Assembly: GCF_900108095.1 (NCBI RefSeq)
Contig: NZ_FNWL01000002.1
Location: 292,748 to 356,747 of the forward strand
DNA length: 64,000 bases
From: Natronorubrum sediminis
GTDB lineage: Archaea > Halobacteriota > Halobacteria > Halobacteriales > Natrialbaceae
Direction of reading: 5' to 3'
Shown here one piece after another: positions 45,406 through 55,169 of this stretch. The position numbers and the translations under genes are program-made. The notes beneath the pieces were generated by a model. It had not been told where the DNA came from. It ran no database searches and saw only the letters and a program-made list of their open reading frames with translations. How positions within the stretch are numbered: position 1 is the first letter of the stretch; each line of letters begins with the position of its first letter.

Positions 45406-47877
45406 ATGACGTCGTTTCAGTCGACACTCGAGGACGAGGAGGGGATCGCCGAGGAGCTGGCCGAGAGCCAGCAGGCGATCTCGATCGCCGAGTTCTTCGA
45501 GAAGAACAAGCACATGCTCGGCTTCGACAGCGGCGCTCGAGGCCTCGTCACGGCCGTCAAAGAAGCCGTCGACAACGCCTTGGACGCCGCCGAAGAGGCG
45601 GGTATTCTCCCGGATATCTACGTCGAAATCGAGGAAGCGGGCGACTACTATCGGTTGATCGTCGAAGACAACGGCCCCGGAATTACGAAAGAATCGCTCC
45701 CCAAAGTGTTCGGGAAGCTCCTCTACGGGTCTCGTTTCCACGCTCGCGAACAATCCCGGGGACAACAGGGGATCGGGATCTCTGCGGCCGTGCTCTACTC
45801 TCAACTCACCAGTGGCAAACCGGCGAAGATCACGAGTCGGCCACAGGGGGCGAGTGACGCCCAGTACTTCGAACTCATCGTCGACACCGACTCGAACGAA
45901 CCCGAGATCAGCGTCGACGAGACCACCTCCTGGGACCGCCCCCACGGCACCCGGATCGAACTCGAGATGGAGGGGAACATGCGCGCCCGCAGCCAGCTCC
46001 ACGACTACATCAAGCACACCGCCGTTGTGAACCCCCACGCGCGTCTCGAACTGCGCGAGCCACAGGAACACTTCAAGTTCGAGCGGGCGACGGACCAACT
46101 CCCCGAGGAAACAGAGGAGATTCGCCCGCACCCCCACGGGGTTGAACTCGGTACCGTGATGAAGATGCTGTCGGCGACCGACTCGCAGACGGCTTCCGGC
46201 TTCCTCCAAGAAGAGTTCACCCGCGTCGGCAAGAAGACCGCCGAGTCGGTCATCGACGAGTTCCGGGACCGACACTACGGCCGAGAAATGCGCTGGCGTC
46301 CGCCTGCCGGCCACGAATCGATCGATATCGAAGCGGCGATCACCGAGGCGACGGCGAACAAAGGTGCCGACGCGACGGCCGCGTTCGCCGAACAGATCGC
46401 AACCGGCGTCGGTGATACCGACCGAATCGCCCACCACGAACTGCACGAGGTCGTCGAGACGGCCGCCGATACCGTCGCGGACGAACACGGAACGACGTTC
46501 GGTGACACCGTTCGCGAGAACGCCCTCGAGGTCGTCTGGAACGCACTGATCGACGCCCGCGAGGACGACTCTGACGGTGAAGATATCGAGGACGACGACG
46601 CTCAGTCGCGACTCGTCGCGGACCTGTACGAACTCACCGACGACGCGACGAGTACGCGAAAAGACGACGAAGTGATTCACGCCTTCGGCGAACGCCTCGC
46701 CGCGAAGTTCGAGGACGAACACGCAGACCGCGAGAACGTCCGACACCGCCTTTCCCGACGCGACCTTCGCGACCACGTCGATCGTGCTGCGGAACTCACC
46801 GAAGAGTACGACGATGTCACCTTCGGCGACACTGCACGCGAGAACGTGACCGAGGCTATCTGGGATCTCATGGTCACCGTTCCGGACGACCCGCCGCTCG
46901 TCCGCGAATTCAACGGCGACCGCGATGCGACCAGCGACCTCGTGGAGGGCATGCGCGCGACCGACATCATGGCTCCGCCCACTCGCTGTCTCGCTCCGAT
47001 CACGGAGGATCTCATCTCTGCCGGCCTTGAGAAGGAGTTCGACGCCGACTTCTACTCCTCTGCGACTCGAGACGCCGAAGTTCACGGCGGTGACCCGTTC
47101 ATCGTCGAAGCTGGGATCGCCTACGGCGGCGACCTCGAGGCCGAAGGAAGCGTGGACGTCATGCGGTTTGCGAACCGCGTCCCGCTGGTTTATCAACGCG
47201 GTGCCTGTGCGACGACCGACGTCGTCAAAGCTATCGGGTGGCGAAATTACGGACTCGACCATCCCGGCGGCTCCGGCCTGCCAAACGGTCCGGCCGTCAT
47301 CATGGTCCACGTCGCCTCGACGAACGTTCCGTTCACGAGCGAGTCGAAAGACGCCGTCGCGAATGTTCCCGAGATGGAAGACGAGATCGAGTTGGCGATT
47401 CGCGAAGCCGCACGCGAACTCAAGAGTTACCTCAACAAACGCCGCTCGATGGAACAACGCCGGAAGAAGCAGAACGTCCTCGGCAAGATTCTGCCCGAGA
47501 TGGCGACGAAGGTCGCCGAGGTAACCGGCCGCAACGAACCCGATATCGACGACGCCATCGCCCGAATCATGAACAACGTCCTCGTCGAGCGCTCGGTGAG
47601 CGAAAACGGAACCAGTAACACCGTCTCGGTCACCATCGAGAACAACTCGAATACGAGCGAATCGCTCGAGGTCACCGAAATCGTGACCGCAGAGCCGACG
47701 ACCATTCCCGACGACGCCAACGTCGTCGAAATGGACGGTGAATGGTTCCTCAAGTGGGAACCGGATGTCTCGAGCGGAGAGGAAGCGACACTCGAGTACG
47801 AAGTGGCCGACGACGCAGCGTTCGACCTCGACGTAAAGGGTGTCGAAGCGGAGAAACTGACGGTGAGTGACCAATGA
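45406..47877 (+). CDS. top6B: DNA topoisomerase VI subunit B
   Basis: ATPase subunit of the archaeal type IIB topoisomerase. GHKL motifs [36 protein letters not shown] and [19 protein letters not shown] are at residues 45-135. The H2TH and transducer domains follow, with [20 protein letters not shown]. 823 residues is far above the ~530 of Saccharolobus; the excess is an acidic insertion about residues 300-500 containing two copies of a helical unit ([19 protein letters not shown] and [19 protein letters not shown]). The C-terminal ~90 residues form a beta-sandwich-like domain. Overlaps top6A by ATGA. Confidence 0.95.
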   Translation: MTSFQSTLEDEEGIAEELAESQQAISIAEFFEKNKHMLGFDSGARGLVTAVKEAVDNALDAAEEAGILPDIYVEIEEAGDYYRLIVEDNGPGITKESLPKVFGKLLYGSRFHAREQSRGQQGIGISAAVLYSQLTSGKPAKITSRPQGASDAQYFELIVDTDSNEPEISVDETTSWDRPHGTRIELEMEGNMRARSQLHDYIKHTAVVNPHARLELREPQEHFKFERATDQLPEETEEIRPHPHGVELGTVMKMLSATDSQTASGFLQEEFTRVGKKTAESVIDEFRDRHYGREMRWRPPAGHESIDIEAAITEATANKGADATAAFAEQIATGVGDTDRIAHHELHEVVETAADTVADEHGTTFGDTVRENALEVVWNALIDAREDDSDGEDIEDDDAQSRLVADLYELTDDATSTRKDDEVIHAFGERLAAKFEDEHADRENVRHRLSRRDLRDHVDRAAELTEEYDDVTFGDTARENVTEAIWDLMVTVPDDPPLVREFNGDRDATSDLVEGMRATDIMAPPTRCLAPITEDLISAGLEKEFDADFYSSATRDAEVHGGDPFIVEAGIAYGGDLEAEGSVDVMRFANRVPLVYQRGACATTDVVKAIGWRNYGLDHPGGSGLPNGPAVIMVHVASTNVPFTSESKDAVANVPEMEDEIELAIREAARELKSYLNKRRSMEQRRKKQNVLGKILPEMATKVAEVTGRNEPDIDDAIARIMNNVLVERSVSENGTSNTVSVTIENNSNTSESLEVTEIVTAEPTTIPDDANVVEMDGEWFLKWEPDVSSGEEATLEYEVADDAAFDLDVKGVEAEKLTVSDQ

Positions 47878-48965
47878 GCGCAGATTCCGACGAGCAAGCA
47901 CGAGAGCAGTTGATCGACCTCGCAGCACAGTTTTACGACCAGTTCGAACTGGGCGAGATCCCCCACATGTCCGTCCCGACGCGGACGAAGAACAACATCG
48001 AGTACAGCGAAGCGGAGGACGTCTGGGTGTACGGCGACCGCGAATCGACACGGTCGGCAAACTCCGTCCGCGGGGCCCGAAAGCTGCTCAAGGCCGTCTA
48101 CACCATCGAGTTCCTCGCGAACCAACTCGAGCAAGATCGGTCTTCCACCCTGCGTGAGTTGTACTATCTCTCTGAAAGCTGGGACAACAAGGAAGCCCAG
48201 TTCAACGATCAAGACGAGTCCAACGGGCTGATCGAGGACTTAGAGATCGTCTCCGGCGTCACTCGTGAGGACTTTCACATGCGCCCGGAGGAATCCGGCG
48301 CGACGATCATGGGTCCGCTTCACCTTCGCGAGCAAACTCGCCGCGGCGAACGCGAGATTCACTGCCAGAAAGACGTTGGCGAAGGTGGGTATCAGATCCC
48401 GAACAACCCGGACACGATCGAATTCCTGAATTCTGAGGCCGATTTCATCCTGGCGGTCGAGACGGGTGGTATGCGCGACCGACTCGTCGAAAACGGCTTC
48501 GACGACGAGTATAACGCCCTCATCGTCCACCTCAAGGGACAGCCCGCCCGTGCAACTCGTCGGATCATCAAGCGACTCCACGACGAACTCGGCATTCCAG
48601 TCACCGTCTTCGCCGACGGTGACCCGTGGTCGTATCGAATCTACGGCTCAGTCGCCTACGGGTCGATCAAATCGGCTCACCTCTCAGAATACCTCGCAAC
48701 CCCTGAAGCCGAGTACATCGGCATCCAACCCGCCGACATCGTCGAGTACGAACTCCCGACCGACCCGCTCAGTGACTCCGACATCAACGCCCTCGAGAGC
48801 GAACTCGAGGACCCACGATTCCAGACCGACTACTGGGAAGAACAGATCGAACTCCAACTCGAAATTGGGAAGAAGTCCGAACAGCAGTCGCTCGCTGCTC
48901 GCGGCCTCGACTTCGTGACGGAGACGTACCTTCCCGAGCGACTCGACGAGATGGGCGTCATCTAA
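47874..48965 (+). CDS. top6A: DNA topoisomerase VI subunit A (Spo11-like)
   Basis: DNA-cleaving subunit. The 5Y-CAP domain contains LRELYYLSE (Tyr97-Tyr98, one of which is catalytic), and the TOPRIM domain contains [17 protein letters not shown] and [20 protein letters not shown] with the Asp-x-Asp metal site. 363 residues is standard. Co-transcribed with top6B through an ATGA overlap. Confidence 0.97.
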   Translation: MSADSDEQAREQLIDLAAQFYDQFELGEIPHMSVPTRTKNNIEYSEAEDVWVYGDRESTRSANSVRGARKLLKAVYTIEFLANQLEQDRSSTLRELYYLSESWDNKEAQFNDQDESNGLIEDLEIVSGVTREDFHMRPEESGATIMGPLHLREQTRRGEREIHCQKDVGEGGYQIPNNPDTIEFLNSEADFILAVETGGMRDRLVENGFDDEYNALIVHLKGQPARATRRIIKRLHDELGIPVTVFADGDPWSYRIYGSVAYGSIKSAHLSEYLATPEAEYIGIQPADIVEYELPTDPLSDSDINALESELEDPRFQTDYWEEQIELQLEIGKKSEQQSLAARGLDFVTETYLPERLDEMGVI

Positions 48966-49011
48966 GGACGGTTTCGGCCACTTTCTCCGACGCTTTCGCT
49001 CTTCTCGAGAC

Positions 49012-49728
49012 TCAGCAATTCTCTGGATCGTCGAGCACGACCGGGACACCACGATTCGCGACGTCGACGACGAACGCGTCCGCGTCGATCTCGATCGCCT
49101 CGAACGTGTCGTAGTGCACCGGGAGAACGAGATCCGGCTCGAGTGTTTCTGCGAGTGCTGCAGCCTCGTGGCGATCCATCGTGAACGTCCCCCCAACGGG
49201 TGGCATGAAGAGGTCGACGTCAAGCGTCTCGTGGCTCTCGAGGGCGTCGGTGTCACCCGGCCAGAACGCGGTGACACCGTCGATGGTGACCGCGAAGCCA
49301 CACCCTCGTCCCTCGGGGTGATACGGGTCGCCGTGTTCGTCGACGTGGGGCCCGTCAGGATCGTTGTACGCCGGCGTCGTGAACAAATCGAGCGGCCCGA
49401 GGATGAACGATTCGTCCGCGCGGACGCGTTCGACTTCGTACGGTAACTCCTCTGGCTGTTCGACCTCCCGATCGAGTTCCGTCGCGTCGATAGATTCGTG
49501 GACGACGACGATCGCGTTTTCGTGGGCTACCCGTCGGATCGAGTCGGAATCGTAGTGATGGTCGTGACTGACGAGGACGAGGTCGCCATCGTTCGGTTCG
49601 TGGCCCTCGAGCGTTCCATACGCCTCGGGTCCGGGATCGATGTAGATCACGGTCCCCGTCCGACCCTCCAGCCGGATCGTGGCGAGACCGTACCAGTCGA
49701 CGGTCACTGCACCGAATTCAACGGTCAT
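49012..49728 (-). CDS. Metallo-beta-lactamase fold hydrolase (UlaG-like)
   Basis: 238 residues. Metal-binding loop VSHDHHYDSDS (H-x-H-x-D-type), further ligand in FWPGDTDAL and final His in LPVHYDTFEAIEID match the UPF0173/UlaG-type branch. MTVEFGAVTVDWYGLATIRL begins the fold with its characteristic Trp-Tyr-Gly. Likely a cytosolic hydrolase; substrate unknown. It runs in the same direction as the FAH-like gene upstream but 74 bases apart. Confidence 0.88.
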   Translation of the reverse strand: MTVEFGAVTVDWYGLATIRLEGRTGTVIYIDPGPEAYGTLEGHEPNDGDLVLVSHDHHYDSDSIRRVAHENAIVVVHESIDATELDREVEQPEELPYEVERVRADESFILGPLDLFTTPAYNDPDGPHVDEHGDPYHPEGRGCGFAVTIDGVTAFWPGDTDALESHETLDVDLFMPPVGGTFTMDRHEAAALAETLEPDLVLPVHYDTFEAIEIDADAFVVDVANRGVPVVLDDPENC

Positions 49729-49802
49729 ACGTGGGGTTTCGAGGGAGCAGGTCGAAAAAGGTTCGAAACGGGGTGCTCACTTAGCGTGCTTCGATCGCGG
49801 GC

Positions 49803-50540
49803 TCAGGGGACGCGAACGCTGTGCTCGAGCGTCCCGACGCCTTCGACTTCGATTTCGACGGTATCGCCGTCCTCGAGTGGGCCGACGCCTTCCGGCGTTC
49901 CGGTCGCGATGACGTCTCCGGGCTCGAGGGTCATGTACGTCGTAATCTCTGCGATGAGTTCCGGAATGGAGAAGATCAGCTGTGCGCGCGAGCCGTCCTG
50001 TTTGAGTTCGCCGTTGATTCGCGAACGGACTGCCGCGTCCGCGGGAACTTCCTCGGGCGTGGCCAACACCGGGCCGATCGGTGCAGCGCCGTCGAACGCT
50101 TTCCCGCGGACCCAGTTTTGCTCCTGGCGTTGATCGTCCCGGTTCGAGACGTCGTTGACGCAGGTGAAGCCCTCGACGACGTCCATCGCGTCCGCTTCGG
50201 AAACGTGGCGACATTGCTCGCCGATGACGACGCCGAGTTCGGCTTCGTGATCGATTCGCTCCTTTCCGGCGGGGACGGTGACGGTGTCACCGTAACTCGC
50301 CAGTGTGTTCGGTGGCTTCAAGAACAACAACGGCCGATCGGGAACGTCGGAGCCCATTTCGTCTGCGTGGTCCGCGTAGTTCCGACCGATACAGACGACC
50401 TTCGAGGGCTCACTCGGTGGGAGGATGTCAATTGCCTCGTCCTCGAGGCCGTAACTCTCGTCTGCGAAGTGAACGGTGCCGTCGTCGTACTCGCCGCGGC
50501 GGATTGCGCCGGCCGGATCACGGAATCGGACGTATTTCAT
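49803..50540 (-). CDS. Fumarylacetoacetate hydrolase family protein
   Basis: 245 residues. Family motifs are VCIGRNYADHADEMG, RPLLFLKPPNTL, IDHEAELGVVIGE (metal-binding Glu residues) and GKAFDGAAPIGPVL, with GDVIATGTPEGVGPL at the C-terminus. Members hydrolyse or decarboxylate beta-diketo acids (acylpyruvases, oxaloacetate decarboxylase, HHDD isomerase); the substrate cannot be fixed from sequence. Start at ATG giving MKYVRFRDPAG. Confidence 0.9.
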   Translation of the reverse strand: MKYVRFRDPAGAIRRGEYDDGTVHFADESYGLEDEAIDILPPSEPSKVVCIGRNYADHADEMGSDVPDRPLLFLKPPNTLASYGDTVTVPAGKERIDHEAELGVVIGEQCRHVSEADAMDVVEGFTCVNDVSNRDDQRQEQNWVRGKAFDGAAPIGPVLATPEEVPADAAVRSRINGELKQDGSRAQLIFSIPELIAEITTYMTLEPGDVIATGTPEGVGPLEDGDTVEIEVEGVGTLEHSVRVP

Positions 50541-50764
50541 GAGCGAAGGGTTGTGGCGATGGGTCAAAAGCGTTGAGATGGCGGTGGTGTCGGTTGGACA
50601 TCAGAAGATGCCAGAAAAACTGTGGTGCGGTACTGTATGTCACGACGGAGTTGGAACGGAACGCTTTTTACTAGGCCTCGGCAATCACTGATTGCAGATC
50701 AAGTCGCGCACCGTTGGCGAGATGGACACCGTCCGTCGAAGCACGGCGCGTGAACGATGTGAAC

Positions 50765-50839
50765 GCTCCGTTGGTGTAGTCCGGCCAATCATTTCGGCCT
50801 TTCGAGCCGATGACCAGGGTTCAAATCCCTGACGGAGCA
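50765..50839 (+). tRNA. tRNA-Glu (TTC)
   Basis: 75 bases: acceptor GCTCCGT/ACGGAGC with discriminator A, anticodon stem TCGGC/GCCGA closing loop CTTTCGA with anticodon TTC, T arm CAGGG-TTCAAAT-CCCTG. No encoded CCA and no intron. The nearest strong TATA-like element (GCTTTTTA near 50663) is about 95 bases upstream, so a longer 5' leader or another promoter is implied. Confidence 0.95.
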
Positions 50840-51071
50840 TTCTTCCGACGTTCAACCGTTTTGAGTCACGTCTGCCGCGTTTGTTGTGCCCGGGCTCTGA
50901 TTCTGGAGTGACAGCACTCGAGTTCCAGGCAATAGTGTCAATTCAGTATGTAATACGCGGTTTTCTCACCGTCTAATCCGTGTCCTTCCACCCTGCCTAG
51001 TTAGTACTACTAATTGCTATCGATGATCAATATCTCAACCACGTCCGAACTCAATACAGCCACTGGCCAAT

Positions 51072-51081
51072 GTATTTTTAA
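51072..51081 (+). promoter_or_regulatory. TATA box of the pilin gene
   Basis: GTATTTTTAA lies 28-37 bases before the chosen ATG, fitting a leaderless transcript starting at or just before that codon. This supports MGRFRLSTDE as the true N-terminus. Confidence 0.55.
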
Positions 51082-51108
51082 TAGTGTGATTCATTGGATA
51101 GGAAAACT

Positions 51109-52428
51109 ATGGGACGGTTTCGCCTTTCTACGGACGAGCGGGCTCTTTCGCCGGTTATCGGGACGGTGCTTATGATCGGTATTACAGTGACGCTAATGGC
51201 GATGGTTGGGGCCGTCGTCTTGCAGGGGACACCGGCTGAAGCGAATTCGGAAATGGAAGTCGTTTACCAAGAAGAGCACGACGGCGATAATACGCTGCTA
51301 CAGGTTGGTGTGGCGTCAGGCGAGGGAGAACTTGACCTAGTCGCAGGTAATGAAGACGTTTGTGACTGGGACGGCCCGATGAACGTCGAAACAGGAGACA
51401 CTGTTACTATGACGTGTTCTGAAAGCGATCTACCAGTAGCTGACTCCGTTTCTGTCATTCACGATGGTGGACAGTCGGAAGTTGTCGACGAGATTGATAT
51501 CGAAGGGAATGCGCCGGAGTTCTTGACTAGTCTCAGTACAGAGACGAGTTTTCAAAATGGCCAGTACACAATAGAAGCCACCGGACAAGTCGAGAACAAC
51601 GGCAATGCACCAGGGGAACAAGATGTTGTGCTTGAAGTCGTCGACGAAAAATCAGAAACTGAGACCGTTATTCTTGACGAAGGGCAGACTGGATACCTAG
51701 ACATAGAATGGGAAGCTCCAATCGGCCAGGCAGACGACCAAACTGTCCAGATCCAGAGTGAAGACGACTCTGAAACCTCGAATATCGCGTTTGGTGAGTT
51801 CGTTATCACCGACGTAGAGACACCAGACGAAACCTTCGAAGGTGAACCGACAGAAATTGAAGCCGAAATTGAAAATACAGGTGGAGAAACCGACGTGCAA
51901 GATATTGAGTTTGAAATCACCAACGAAGGGGGTAATAGCGATGAAACCGTTGACACCCACCACGATCTTGAACTCGGCGCAGGTGAATCCGAGTCGGTGA
52001 CATTCGAGTGGGAACCAGCGGAGGAAAATAACGAACGAACGTATTCGTCAGTTGTTAGTACTGAGGACAATCACCAACCAGGTAACCCAATTCACGTTGA
52101 TACGGTTCCGGTACCAAAGTTCGACAGCGTGACAGCAGAGGCCACTGAAGACCATAATCCGGAGCCCAACGATCCACCTAGTGTAGTGGAATTTGAGCAC
52201 GATATCGAAAGTGAGCCCGCCGATATCGATATTGAGTTCGCTGTAGATGTTAATAAAGACGGTAATACGGAAACTGAGTCAGTAACGGAGACTGATGAAA
52301 CAGTTGTAATTGAACTCGATGTCGACGGTCATGTTGACGATTATCCTGCAGAAGTCACAGCGACCGTCGGTGAAACGGAGTGTACAGCGACGATCGACGA
52401 AAACGACGGTGTCGTCGACGTTTGCTAA
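51109..52428 (+). CDS. Type IV pilin-like protein with CARDB repeats
   Basis: 439 residues. The N-terminus (RFRLSTDERALSPVIGTVLM) is the archaeal Pilin_N type signal, with IGITVTLMAMVGAVVLQG as hydrophobic stalk; PibD would cleave next to the RALSPVIG segment. Two CARDB-like beta-sandwich repeats follow: about residues 140-235 (QVENNGNAPGEQDVVLEVVD) and 240-335 (EIENTGGETDVQDIEFEITN). Each has the same DI-E-W/F-E-W rhythm. Extremely acidic. A Cys pair near the middle and another at the C-terminus (ETECTATIDE, VVDVC) could form disulfides. AT-richer than flanking genes. Confidence 0.82.
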   Translation: MGRFRLSTDERALSPVIGTVLMIGITVTLMAMVGAVVLQGTPAEANSEMEVVYQEEHDGDNTLLQVGVASGEGELDLVAGNEDVCDWDGPMNVETGDTVTMTCSESDLPVADSVSVIHDGGQSEVVDEIDIEGNAPEFLTSLSTETSFQNGQYTIEATGQVENNGNAPGEQDVVLEVVDEKSETETVILDEGQTGYLDIEWEAPIGQADDQTVQIQSEDDSETSNIAFGEFVITDVETPDETFEGEPTEIEAEIENTGGETDVQDIEFEITNEGGNSDETVDTHHDLELGAGESESVTFEWEPAEENNERTYSSVVSTEDNHQPGNPIHVDTVPVPKFDSVTAEATEDHNPEPNDPPSVVEFEHDIESEPADIDIEFAVDVNKDGNTETESVTETDETVVIELDVDGHVDDYPAEVTATVGETECTATIDENDGVVDVC

Positions 52429-52492
52429 TCAATCCGGTTAGATAGTACGATATTCTAAGCGGAAGTATTACGATTTTGTGACCGATTCCTGG

Positions 52493-52769
52493 CTACTGAA
52501 ACGTCGTTTTGGTTGTCGTTGACTTCTCGAGTACATCCTCAATCTCAGAGGCAGCAAACACGTTGTTTCGATTGGACTCGTTGAGACAACGGAAGTGGTA
52601 CGTCTCGGCGCGGTCGAAGACCAGTTCGGTGAGGCGTCGTGAACGCTCGTACGGGATATCGCTTACAGCGACTGAAATTGCGTCGGTTTATTTGTCTCCT
52701 TGAGTTCGCAGTTTCGACATTGAGCAATCTGCGGGAAGTTTCAGGTATACTCCGTCGACGGTCACTCAT
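52493..52769 (-). pseudogene. Possible remnant of a small gene
   Basis: A 64-codon frame ending at 52493 has chromosome-like codon use and reads YERSRRLTELVFDRAETYHF, then RCLNESNRNNVFAASEIEDV, but has no start codon after its upstream in-frame stop. Just upstream another frame reads IAQCRNCELKETNKP, itself bounded by stops. Together they suggest a small cysteine-containing protein broken by frameshifts. No family recognised. This sits in a 400-base stretch with no intact gene. Confidence 0.3.
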
Positions 52770-52835
52770 TTCGTCTCCAACCCTGCTCGTTTGAGTGAGT
52801 CCGTTTGTACCGTTAGGCCTGAAAAATTAGGCCCG

Positions 52836-52955
52836 TCACTCCTCGAGTTCAGATACCTCGAGCCATCGCTCGCAGTTGTGACACTGGTATCCGCCTTCGA
52901 TGTGTTCGTAGACGCGTTCACCGCAGCGTTGGCATCGCCAGCGGGGATGTTTCAT
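52836..52955 (-). CDS. 39-residue zinc-ribbon microprotein
   Basis: The ATG gives MKHPRWRCQRCGERVYEHIE, followed by GGYQCHNCERWLEVSELEE and a stop. The two C-x2-C knuckles (CQRC, CHNC) 14 residues apart make a complete zinc ribbon, and the aromatic and charged spacing is that of real small haloarchaeal zinc-finger proteins. It stands alone between the pilin region and the DUF309 gene. Role unknown; microproteins of this kind affect stress, motility or biofilm phenotypes in Haloferax. Confidence 0.75.
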   Translation of the reverse strand: MKHPRWRCQRCGERVYEHIEGGYQCHNCERWLEVSELEE

Positions 52956-53096
52956 TGGTTGGGATGGGGCACCGAATAGTGATAAGGTCACGGGCTGTCA
53001 GTTGGGCTACCGATACGTCTGGACGCTCGAGCAGTCGATCATTGCCATCTCTGGTCCGGCGATGGAATTACCTTCACCCCTCGAGTACCGTCCGTT

Positions 53097-53588
53097 ATGG
53101 ACGACCACACCAGCGATCCCTCGGTGGCTCCACCGTCCGGGAATACCGTTCCAACTGGTTGGGACACCGCCGAGGGACGCTGGGAGCACGCGACGCTTCG
53201 CCAGGCGACTGTCCACGGCGTTCGACTGTTCAACGCCGGCGCGTACCACGAGAGTCACGATTGCTTCGAACTCGAGTGGTACAATTACGGCCGCGGAACG
53301 ACCGAAAGCGCGTTTTGCCACGGAATGGTTCAAGTTGCCGCTGGCGCGTACAAGCACGTCGACTTTCAAAACGACGACGGCATGCGCTCACTCTTTCGAA
53401 CGGCGTTGCAGTATCTCCAGCATACTCCGCGCGATTTCTACGGCGTCGACGTACTCGACGTTCGAACGGCGATTACGAACGCACTCGAAGAACCCGAGCG
53501 AATCGACGACTGGCAGATCCGTCTCGACGGCGACGAACCGACCGCTCGAGCGATCGATTTCGAGTACGTGCAGGAACTCGAAGAGTGA
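53097..53588 (+). CDS. DUF309 domain protein
   Basis: 163 residues. The DUF309 core is a helical bundle with the motif [20 protein letters not shown], followed by [20 protein letters not shown] and [20 protein letters not shown]. The H-E-x-H-x-x-x-E-x-x-W pattern is the family signature; no activity is known. Start at ATG giving MDDHTSDPS; the first ~25 residues are disordered. Confidence 0.88.
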   Translation: MDDHTSDPSVAPPSGNTVPTGWDTAEGRWEHATLRQATVHGVRLFNAGAYHESHDCFELEWYNYGRGTTESAFCHGMVQVAAGAYKHVDFQNDDGMRSLFRTALQYLQHTPRDFYGVDVLDVRTAITNALEEPERIDDWQIRLDGDEPTARAIDFEYVQELEE

Positions 53589-53724
53589 GGCAGTCGATTT
53601 AGACACGCATCGGTCGTCGGAACGCAGATAGTGGGGGCAATTTACAACCTCCGTGGTCCGTGAGATAGTCTCGTCCGGGTACGAGACCGAATCGCCTTTT
53701 GGCGCTGAGTCCAACTAGTCGGTA

Positions 53725-54522
53725 ATGAACGTTGCACAGCTCGGGTCGGGAACGCCTGAGATTGCTGTCGTTGCAGGTGTTCACGGAGACGAGCCATGTG
53801 GTGTTCGGGCCGTCAAGCGATTGCTCGAGGAGCGTCCGACCGTTTCGCAGCCGATCAAACTCATCGTGGCGAACGAAAAGGCACTCGAGCGACAGGTCCG
53901 ATTCGTCGATGAAGACCTGAATCGAGCGTTTCCGGGGGATACAGACGCGGCAACCCACGAGGGTCGCCTCGCTGCTCGGCTGGTCGAAGAACTCGATGGC
54001 TGTCTGACCTTTTCGATGCACTCGACGCAGAGTCACGCCGAACCGTTCGCGATCGTCAACGAGGTGACCGACCGAGCGCGTGAACTCGTGCCGCAGTTGC
54101 CGGTCGCAGCGATGGTCGAGACGAGCAACTTTGCGGAGGGGCGGCTCTTCTCCGAAATCGATACGATCGAAGTCGAGTGTGGTCTTCAGGGATCCGAAAC
54201 GGCGGCTCAGAACGCAGACCGACTGATGCGAGCGTTCCTCACTGCCGTCGGTGCGCTCCCGGGCGATACGATCCATCGAGAACTCCCAATCTATCGACTG
54301 ACGGACGTTATTCGGAAGGAGCGAGCCGAGACCTACGAAGTCTTCGTCGACAACTTCACGGAAGTGAAGCCGGGCGATCCATTCGCCGCTGCCGACGGTA
54401 ACCGACAGGTTGCAGAGGAGGCGTTCTATCCGATTCTCATGTCCTCGAACGGCTATCGGAACGTGTTCGGATACGCAGCAGAGAAACTCGAGACCGTGTC
54501 GTCTCAGTCGACTGCCGAGTAA
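53725..54522 (+). CDS. Succinylglutamate desuccinylase/aspartoacylase family protein
   Basis: Zinc-dependent carboxypeptidase-fold deacylase. Zinc ligands are in GVHGDEPCGVRA (His-x-x-Glu) and SMHSTQSHAEPFAI; FVDEDLNRAFPGD is the substrate-binding motif. The C-terminal ~80 residues (VFVDNFTEVKPGDPFAAADG) are a beta-rich domain common to the group. 265 residues. Substrate unknown; an N-acyl amino acid is likely. Confidence 0.85.
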   Translation: MNVAQLGSGTPEIAVVAGVHGDEPCGVRAVKRLLEERPTVSQPIKLIVANEKALERQVRFVDEDLNRAFPGDTDAATHEGRLAARLVEELDGCLTFSMHSTQSHAEPFAIVNEVTDRARELVPQLPVAAMVETSNFAEGRLFSEIDTIEVECGLQGSETAAQNADRLMRAFLTAVGALPGDTIHRELPIYRLTDVIRKERAETYEVFVDNFTEVKPGDPFAAADGNRQVAEEAFYPILMSSNGYRNVFGYAAEKLETVSSQSTAE

Positions 54523-54614
54523 CGCGGCGGCGAGTCGTGCGTCGGCGTCCGAGATGGACACAAGTTTCCCCGGGTCGGTAGGTTTGATACGCTGGCCTCC
54601 CTTTCCGGAGCATA

Positions 54615-55169
54615 ATGAGTGCAACACTCACTATCGGGTTGCTTGCGGAGCTGTTCCCGAACGGGATCAGCCACTACGCGCTCGGGGGGCTGTTAGTCGG
54701 ACTCGGGGTTGCCGTCATTTACCTCGGAACGGGGATCGCTGCAGGAGCGAGTACGTTCCTGGAGTCGACGCTCTCCTACGGCTCGAACCTCTCCCAATTT
54801 CAACAATATCGCGCGTCGCGTGACTGGCGCGTCGTGTTCACACTCGGAATCGTCGCCGGTGCGGCCGTCTACGCATTGACGTTCCAGTCAGGTCTGGTTT
54901 CGAGTGGCTTGCAACCAGGTGCAACGACTGGTGAACTTCGTGACATCGGCGGGATTACGATCTGGTTGACTGACGTCCAGCCGTGGCGGCTGTTCCTCGG
55001 TGGCATTCTGATCGGGATCGGCACGCGCGTCGGGAAGGGCTGTACGTCGGGCCACGGCGTCTGTGGCGTCGGCTCTGCCTCGAGTGCGTCGTTTGTCGGC
55101 GTCGCGACGTTTCTCCTGATTGCGATTGGAACGGCACAGTTGGTGCAGGCCGTGGGGGTGAGCCCGTAA
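54615..55169 (+). CDS. YeeE/YedE-family sulfur-compound importer, first half
   Basis: 184 residues with about five membrane helices. It corresponds to the N-terminal half of bacterial YeeE/TsuA-type thiosulfate transporters: the cysteine motif GKGCTSGHGVCGVGS near residues 144-158 is in the place of the conserved sulfur-relaying cysteines. It overlaps the second half-gene by one base (TAATG), so the two are made together and probably assemble. Confidence 0.88.
   Translation: MSATLTIGLLAELFPNGISHYALGGLLVGLGVAVIYLGTGIAAGASTFLESTLSYGSNLSQFQQYRASRDWRVVFTLGIVAGAAVYALTFQSGLVSSGLQPGATTGELRDIGGITIWLTDVQPWRLFLGGILIGIGTRVGKGCTSGHGVCGVGSASSASFVGVATFLLIAIGTAQLVQAVGVSP

Noticed and set aside
45169-48060. 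963-codon open frame on the - strand opposite top6B/top6A
   Set aside because: Its product is Arg/Val/Asp-rich without motifs, and it lies fully antisense to strongly conserved genes. High GC third-position bias makes such mirror frames common.
50765-53096. Integrated element at tRNA-Glu
   Set aside because: No second copy of the tRNA 3' end and no integrase, although the DNA is AT-rich.
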